Positions 59,653-64,000 of a stretch of DNA of 64,000 nucleotides are shown here, piece by piece. The translations under genes were made by a program, and so were the position numbers. The notes under the pieces were generated by a model. The model ran no database searches and was not told where the DNA came from. It saw only the letters and a list, made by a program, of their open reading frames with translations. This DNA is from Dokdonella sp. (GTDB lineage: Bacteria; Pseudomonadota; Gammaproteobacteria; Xanthomonadales; Rhodanobacteraceae): NCBI RefSeq assembly GCF_019634775.1, contig NZ_JAHCAS010000001.1:1178001-1242000 (forward strand), in the 5' to 3' direction. Positions within the stretch are counted from its first letter, which is position 1. Each line of letters starts with the position of its first letter.

Positions 59653-61251
59653 ATGACCGCACCGACGATGCCCGCCGATGCCGGCCGCATGCCGCGCCAG
59701 ATTCCCTACATCATCGGCAACGAGGCCTGCGAGCGCTTCAGCTTCTACGGCATGCGCAACATCCTCACGCCGTTCCTCATCACATCCCTGCTGCTCTACG
59801 CCCCCGAGTTCGAACGCGACGGCATCGCCAAGGACGTTTTCCACACCTTCGTCATCGGCGTGTATTTCTTTCCGCTGCTCGGTGGCTGGCTGTCGGACCG
59901 CTTCTTCGGCAAGTACAACACCGTGCTGTGGCTGTCGATCGTCTACTGCATCGGCCACGCGTGCCTGGCGATCTTCGAGGACAACCGCACCGGCTTCTAC
60001 ACCGGCCTGTTCCTGATCGCGCTCGGCTCCGGCGGCATCAAACCGCTGGTCTCGGCCTTCGTCGGCGACCAGTTCGACCAGAGCAACAAGGCCCGCGCCA
60101 AGGTCGTCTACGACGCCTTCTACTGGACGATCAATTTCGGCTCGTTCTTCGCCTCGCTGCTGATGCCGCGCATCCTCAATGCATGGGGACCGGCCTGGGC
60201 CTTCGGCATCCCCGGCATCCTCATGGGCATCGCCACGCTGATCTTCTGGCTCGGCCGACACAAGTACGTGATCGTGGCACCGGCACCGCCGAATCCCGAT
60301 TCATTCATGAACGTCGCGCGCAGCGCGCTGTTCGGCAAAGAACGCGGCCCCGGCACCGTGATCGCCACCGTCGGCCTCGGTGCCGCCATCCTCATGTTCG
60401 CCGCATGGGCTTTCGGCTTCGCCTGGTGGCCGCAGCACTTCGGTTTCGTCATCACCGCCTGCATGGCGCTCGGCATCGTCCTGCTGCTCGGCGGCATCGG
60501 CACTGCGATGCAGCTCGACCGCGCACGCGGCCGCCACCCCGAAGCGGCCATCGAAGGCGTGCGCGCCGTGCTGCGCATCCTCATCGTGTTTGCCTTGGTC
60601 ACGCCGTTCTGGTCGCTGTTCGACCAGAAGGCCTCGACCTGGGTGCTGCAGGGCAATGCCATGCAGATGCCGCACGACACATGGTGGTGGCCGAGCTGGC
60701 TGGTGACGACCCCGGCGCAGATGCAGGCCCTGAACCCGCTGCTGGTCATGCTGCTGATCCCGTTCAACAATCTCGTGCTGTACCCGCTGCTGCGCCGCCT
60801 CGGCTTCGAACCGACCGCGCTGCGCCGCATGGGCTTCGGCATCGCCATCTCCGGCCTCGCCTGGATCGCCGCCGGCGCCATCCAGGTCTACATGGACGGC
60901 GGCAATGCCACATCGATCGCCTGGCAGATCCTGCCCTACGCCCTGCTGACCTTCGGCGAAGTGCTGGTCTCCGCGACCGGCCTCGAATTCGCCTACAGCC
61001 AGTCGCCGCCGTCGATGAAGGGCGTGATCATGAGTTTCTGGATGCTCTCGGTGACTTTCGGCAACCTCTGGGTGCTGCTCACCAACGCCGCCATCCGCAA
61101 CGAAACGGTGACCCGCCACATCGCCGACACGGGCTTGAGCGAACCGGCCTTCCTCATGTTCCTCTTCGCCGCCTTCGCCCTTGTCGTATCCGCCGTCTTC
61201 GCCCTCTACGCGATGCGCTACAAGGAGACTGACAACTACCGCGCCGCATGA
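59653..61251 (+). CDS. POT family peptide transporter, second paralogue
   Basis: The 532-residue protein carries the POT signature NEACERFSFYGMRNIL (ExxER) near its start, GGWLSDRFFGKYNTVLWLSI, and DAFYWTINFGSFFASLLMPR (PTR2). About 14 hydrophobic segments are present. It differs from the POT paralogue at 47924 in most loops, so it is not a recent duplicate. It should import di- and tripeptides. Start at 59653 was set by the N-terminal motif. Confidence 0.92.
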   Translation: MTAPTMPADAGRMPRQIPYIIGNEACERFSFYGMRNILTPFLITSLLLYAPEFERDGIAKDVFHTFVIGVYFFPLLGGWLSDRFFGKYNTVLWLSIVYCIGHACLAIFEDNRTGFYTGLFLIALGSGGIKPLVSAFVGDQFDQSNKARAKVVYDAFYWTINFGSFFASLLMPRILNAWGPAWAFGIPGILMGIATLIFWLGRHKYVIVAPAPPNPDSFMNVARSALFGKERGPGTVIATVGLGAAILMFAAWAFGFAWWPQHFGFVITACMALGIVLLLGGIGTAMQLDRARGRHPEAAIEGVRAVLRILIVFALVTPFWSLFDQKASTWVLQGNAMQMPHDTWWWPSWLVTTPAQMQALNPLLVMLLIPFNNLVLYPLLRRLGFEPTALRRMGFGIAISGLAWIAAGAIQVYMDGGNATSIAWQILPYALLTFGEVLVSATGLEFAYSQSPPSMKGVIMSFWMLSVTFGNLWVLLTNAAIRNETVTRHIADTGLSEPAFLMFLFAAFALVVSAVFALYAMRYKETDNYRAA

Positions 61252-61344
61252 GCGAACCGCAGACATGCGACATGCGGCAGCCGGCAATCCGGCCCTCGCC
61301 CTGCATGGCATGGGCGTTGGTCGTTCGCCAAGCGGCGCTTCGCG

Positions 61345-62370
61345 TCAGCCCGCCCGGTCGAGCGGGCTGAGCACTCCTCGTCCCCCGCGGTTGAGGACGT
61401 GGGTGTAGATCTGCGTGGTCGACACGTCCTTGTGGCCGAGCAGTTCCTGGATCGTGCGCAGGTCATAGCCGGCTTCGAGCAGGTGCGTGGCGAAACTGTG
61501 GCGCAGCGTGTGCGCGCTGACCGGCTTGAGGATCCGGGCCTCGCCTCGCGCACGCTTCAACGCACGCGCAAGAATGGATTCGTCGAAGTGGTGGCGCCGC
61601 ATCGTGCCGTCCAGTGGGTCGGCCGAACGATTCACCGAAGCGAACACGAACTGCCAGCCGGGGTCGCGCGCCGCACGCGGATACTTGCGTGCCAACGCGT
61701 GGGGCAGGCGTGCCTCGCCGAAACCATCGGCCAGATCGCGTCGATGGACCAGCAGCGCACGTTCGATTTCGCGCTGCAATGGCTCGACAAGGGAGCGCGG
61801 CAACATCGTGTGCCGGTCGTTGCCGCCCTTGCCATCGCGCACCAGAACTTCGTTGCGCATGAAGTCGACATCCTTGACGCGCAAACGCAGGCACTCCATC
61901 AGGCGCATGCCGGTGCCGTAGAGCAAGCTGGCGATCAGCCATGGGCGCCCTTCCATCGCCGCAAGCAACGCATGAACCTCGTCGCTCGAAAGTACCACCG
62001 GCAGCTTGCGCGGCCGCTTCGCCCTCACCACGCCTTCCAGCCATGGCAAGTCGATCCGAAGGACATTGCGGTACAGGAACAGGATCGCCGACAACGCCTG
62101 GTTCTGCGTGCTCGCCGCCACGCGACCCTGCATGGCCAGTCCGCTCAGGAAGGCTTCAACCTCCGCCGCCCCCAACTCCCGAGGGTGTCGACGGCCACTG
62201 GCAAGGATGAACCTGCGGATCCATCCGGTGTACGCCCTTTCGGTGTACAAGCTGTAGTGTTTGAGCCGCAATATGCGCCGAATCTCGTCGAACAGGCGCC
62301 GAGCGGGCCGGTCCGCCGCACCACTTGCTACCCCCTCCGATCCATCGTGATATTCCATAACGCCCCGCAT
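61345..62370 (-). CDS. intI: Integron integrase
   Basis: The 341-residue tyrosine recombinase has catalytic R156, H287, R290, H313 and Y322 ([39 protein letters not shown]). The stretch [19 protein letters not shown] at 222-240, followed by FVFAS, is the extra domain present only in integron integrases, which lets them act on single-stranded attC. The N-terminal core-binding domain is intact, so the enzyme should be active. An alternative start lies four codons downstream (62358). It reads away from the cassettes, as standard for integrons. Confidence 0.95.
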   Translation of the reverse strand: MRGVMEYHDGSEGVASGAADRPARRLFDEIRRILRLKHYSLYTERAYTGWIRRFILASGRRHPRELGAAEVEAFLSGLAMQGRVAASTQNQALSAILFLYRNVLRIDLPWLEGVVRAKRPRKLPVVLSSDEVHALLAAMEGRPWLIASLLYGTGMRLMECLRLRVKDVDFMRNEVLVRDGKGGNDRHTMLPRSLVEPLQREIERALLVHRRDLADGFGEARLPHALARKYPRAARDPGWQFVFASVNRSADPLDGTMRRHHFDESILARALKRARGEARILKPVSAHTLRHSFATHLLEAGYDLRTIQELLGHKDVSTTQIYTHVLNRGGRGVLSPLDRAG

Positions 62371-62516
62371 CCGTCGACAACGCAGGTACGTTCAGTGAAA
62401 TCCGTCGCCCCTGGAATCGGACAAAGGATTGATTTCATGTAGGAAAATCGCTTGACGCGCACCGCGCCGATGCTGAACGATCCATGCTACACCTCGGATT
62501 CGGGGTCTACTTGTAG
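62371..62516. other. Putative attI / cassette promoter region
   Basis: 146 bases between intI and the first cassette should contain attI. The core site at its right end is GTTAGGG at 62516-62522, with recombination between the G and the first T. TTGACG at 62452-62457 is a possible -35 for a cassette promoter, but a matching -10 is weak, so the promoter call is tentative. No LexA-type box was seen. Confidence 0.6.
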
Positions 62517-62525
62517 TTAGGGCCC

Positions 62526-62957
62526 ATGAGAGTTCTTCTCGCTGCCGTGACAGTTGCCGTTGCTCTTGGCGGTTGCGCAACATTGTCGCAACCTGCGAGT
62601 GAGCATCTGTCGCTGCATGTTGACTCCTACGAAGCAGGAAGCGGCGAGTTCAAACTGACGCTTCGGAACGACTCGTCGAGAGACGTGATGTTCTTGCACT
62701 ACCTTGTGGCCTTCTCTGCAGATCTCCCGGCAAATCCTGTTTCCCGGCCATCCTTCCCGCCAGATGAGCCAATGATGCTTCACGACACACGCTTGGGACC
62801 GGGAGAGACATTTGAGATTATTGGCACTTGCTCCAGCAGTGGCACCTGTCGCGAGGCAGGTGTACACGCTGGCATCTACGCCTGCTGGTTCAACTCCAGG
62901 TGGGAGTGCAAAGAGTACTTGCGCATATGGTCGGAGACAGCGATAAATGAGCCCTAA
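62526..62957 (+). CDS. Cassette 1: small lipoprotein of unknown function
   Basis: The 143-residue protein has a lipoprotein signal (AVALGGCA lipobox). The mature part is beta-rich with FKLTLRNDSSRDVMFLHYLV and a Cys cluster (GTCSSSGTC, YACWFNSRWEC), resembling an Ig-like domain held by disulfides. No known family is recognised. It starts only four bases after the GTTAGGG core site, whose AGGG may serve as its ribosome binding site. Its TAA stop overlaps the R'' box of attC1. Confidence 0.8.
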   Translation: MRVLLAAVTVAVALGGCATLSQPASEHLSLHVDSYEAGSGEFKLTLRNDSSRDVMFLHYLVAFSADLPANPVSRPSFPPDEPMMLHDTRLGPGETFEIIGTCSSSGTCREAGVHAGIYACWFNSRWECKEYLRIWSETAINEP

Positions 62958-63011
62958 CAATTCATTCAAGCCGACGCCGCTTCGCGGCGCGGCTTAATTC
63001 AGGCGTTAGCT
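62952..63011 (+). other. attC site of cassette 1
   Basis: 60 bases from R'' CCCTAAC (62952) to core GTTAGCT (63005-63011), with a stem from AAGCCGACGCCGC to GCGGCGCGGCTT around TTC. R'' is the exact complement of the GTTAGGG at the cassette's 5' end, as required of an excisable cassette. Confidence 0.92.
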
Positions 63012-63032
63012 GCTAGGAGCAAGGACATCGCC

Positions 63033-63704
63033 ATGTCCAGACTCATCTTCTCCCTTGCCCTTGCTGTGGCGCTTCTTCAGCCCGCTGCTGCGGCGGAGAA
63101 CCTGCTTGTATTTGTCGGAGAGAAGATCTCCGTTGAAGAGTTCACGCCGGACTTGGGTCCGGACGAGATACTCATGGATGGAGCCTTCAAGGCAAAGTAC
63201 CGCGTCATAGACGTGGTCTACGGTGAATACTCTGGACAAACAATAGAGTTTGAGGCCTACGATCACTATGGTCGCCCAGGATTTGAGCCCCACAAAAACG
63301 TCCTGCTATTCGTCTCAAAAGACGGGGGCCGCTACTTCCATCAGAAGTACCAGTACTTCCCAGTGTTCAGAACCTTGTCAGGCGTTTGGGCTGGCTGCGG
63401 GTCTCCGTACGCTTATGAGCCCGAGGTGCATCATGGCAACCTCAAGCCTCAAAAACTCGACTTTGGGAGTGACGCGTACTTCGACATCACTGGGCTAACT
63501 CGCAGAGATGTCCGCGAACGTTTTCCGCGTGCTCACTACCTCGTGAAAGATGGCCGCGCGTACTGCACGGAGGGCAATTCGGCTACCGAGCTGTTTGAGG
63601 TAAAGAAGCAAGGTGTCCTTAAGGCTCGCGGCCTGTTCAAAAGCGCAGCTAACAATTCGTTCAAGCCGAAACTGCTTCGCTCCGGCATCGGCGTGGCAGG
63701 TTAA
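63033..63704 (+). CDS. Cassette 2: exported protein of unknown function
   Basis: The 223-residue protein has a signal peptide (ALAVALLQPAAAAE) and a mature domain with FKAKYRVIDVVYGEYSGQTI and FEAYDHYGRPGFEPHKNVLL, plus a Cys pair (AGCGSPYAYEP and RAYCTEGN). I recognise no family. AGGAGCAAGG upstream is a good ribosome binding site. The coding frame enters attC2, so the last 19 residues (NNSFKPKLLRSGIGVAG at the end) are encoded by the recombination site. GC is about 50%. Confidence 0.8.
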   Translation: MSRLIFSLALAVALLQPAAAAENLLVFVGEKISVEEFTPDLGPDEILMDGAFKAKYRVIDVVYGEYSGQTIEFEAYDHYGRPGFEPHKNVLLFVSKDGGRYFHQKYQYFPVFRTLSGVWAGCGSPYAYEPEVHHGNLKPQKLDFGSDAYFDITGLTRRDVRERFPRAHYLVKDGRAYCTEGNSATELFEVKKQGVLKARGLFKSAANNSFKPKLLRSGIGVAG

Positions 63705-63758
63705 GCTTGCCACGCCGCTACCTGCGCTACGCAGTTCGGCTTAACTCAGGTGTTAGCT
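63647..63758 (+). other. attC site of cassette 2
   Basis: 112 bases from R'' AGCTAAC (63647-63653) to core GTTAGCT (63752-63758). R'' is the exact complement of GTTAGCT at the cassette's own 5' end (63005). Outer stem AAGCCGAAACTGC / GCAGTTCGGCTT and an inner stem GGCGTGGCAGG / CTTGCCACGCC give a longer hairpin than attC1. Confidence 0.9.
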
Positions 63759-63761
63759 TTC

Positions 63762-64000
63762 ATGGCAAACGCTCTCGCGAGAGTTCTTTGGGTCCTAGCG
63801 CTCGTTGCGCCGTCGCAGGCGATGGGCTGCGAAGTTCTCGAAAAGCTTCCACATCCTGGCACTTTCAAGAGAGTGTGCCCGAACTTTCCATGTCCGCCGA
63901 TGTATCCCAGAACTGCGGTTCGGGAGCGCTTGGAAGGTAATGTAGTCCTGAGAGTTCGAGTGGCAGCCGATGGATCGGTGCTCGGTGCTTCAATTCTCAA
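63762..64000 (+). CDS. Cassette 3: exported protein with TonB C-terminal-like domain (3' end off the window)
   Basis: 79 codons are visible. The N terminus is a signal peptide (VLWVLALVAPSQAM, possibly a weak lipobox before Cys23). After a Cys-containing segment (VCPNFPCPP) comes MYPRTAVRERLEGNVVLRVR, followed by VAADGSVLGASIL, the start of a TonB C-terminal domain. There is no proline-rich linker or transmembrane anchor as in true TonB, so it may be a free periplasmic domain protein. The ATG is four bases after the core site, with no clear ribosome binding site. Confidence 0.75.
   Translation, partial: MANALARVLWVLALVAPSQAMGCEVLEKLPHPGTFKRVCPNFPCPPMYPRTAVRERLEGNVVLRVRVAADGSVLGASIL

Larger units (their letters stand above)
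61345..64000. mobile_element. Chromosomal integron (left end: intI, attI region, three cassettes)
   Basis: An integron integrase gene reads leftward, and beside it a cassette array reads rightward. Two full attC sites bound two complete cassettes (62517-63005 and 63006-63752); a third begins at 63753 and continues past the window. GC content drops sharply in the cassettes (about 50% at 63181-63240 against about 72% within intI at 61501-61560), a sign of foreign origin. Confidence 0.9.

Overview
The window is GC-rich chromosomal DNA from a gammaproteobacterium, most likely order Lysobacterales (Xanthomonadales), family Rhodanobacteraceae or a close relative. The evidence is the zapA - 6S RNA - fthC block next to ygfB-pepP, REP-like palindromes of the type common in that order, several exported proteins ending in a GFD/GFE tail, and a chromosomal integron whose integrase gene points away from its cassettes. 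The lineage is inferred from gene content and not from a marker-gene tree. The rsmG-parA-parB block suggests the replication origin is not far away, but I see no parS or DnaA-box cluster here.

Layout. 0-3.4 kb: partial APP1-type phosphatase, NlpC/P60 hydrolase, pepP and ygfB. 3.5-8.1 kb: a 1515-residue sensor carrying a beta-propeller, two PAS domains, GGDEF and EAL. 8.1-10.6 kb: a tight run of a small coiled-coil gene, zapA, 6S RNA, fthC, an EVE-domain gene and rpiA. 10.7-18.1 kb: lhr (interrupted in frame by a REP-like palindrome), a secreted cupredoxin-like protein and a stand-alone fusA. 18.5-25.4 kb: a membrane protein, a decayed glutamine amidotransferase, an outer-membrane protein, then an ECF sigma / anti-sigma / subtilase operon and an S9 peptidase. 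25.5-34.5 kb: rep, tdk, a Gld-like ABC transporter operon ending in mutM, and a fatty-acid desaturase. 34.8-38.5 kb: rpmB-rpmG, a GT2 glycosyltransferase, parB, parA and rsmG.

38.7-47.7 kb is an accessory region of exported proteins: a short SPFH protein, an ASH-like secreted protein, a von Willebrand A protein plus lipoprotein, a YciI-like protein, an ECF sigma factor overlapping a Ser/Thr kinase with TPRs, and a beta-helix protein. 47.9-61.3 kb is largely peptide uptake and breakdown (two POT transporters, an OPT transporter, an M3 peptidase, a CocE-type hydrolase) plus an HU-like protein and ppc. 61.3-64.0 kb is the start of a chromosomal integron: intI, an attI region, two complete cassettes with recognisable attC sites and a third cassette cut by the window edge.

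The most distinctive parts are the integron array, whose three cassettes all encode exported proteins; the sigma / anti-sigma / subtilase module, in which the anti-sigma factor carries a domain that looks like a subtilase propeptide and the adjacent subtilase lacks the usual oxyanion-hole Asn; the REP-like element translated in frame inside lhr; and the shared LF-x-x-GF(D/E) tail on three unrelated exported proteins. No tRNA, rRNA operon or CRISPR array was seen.
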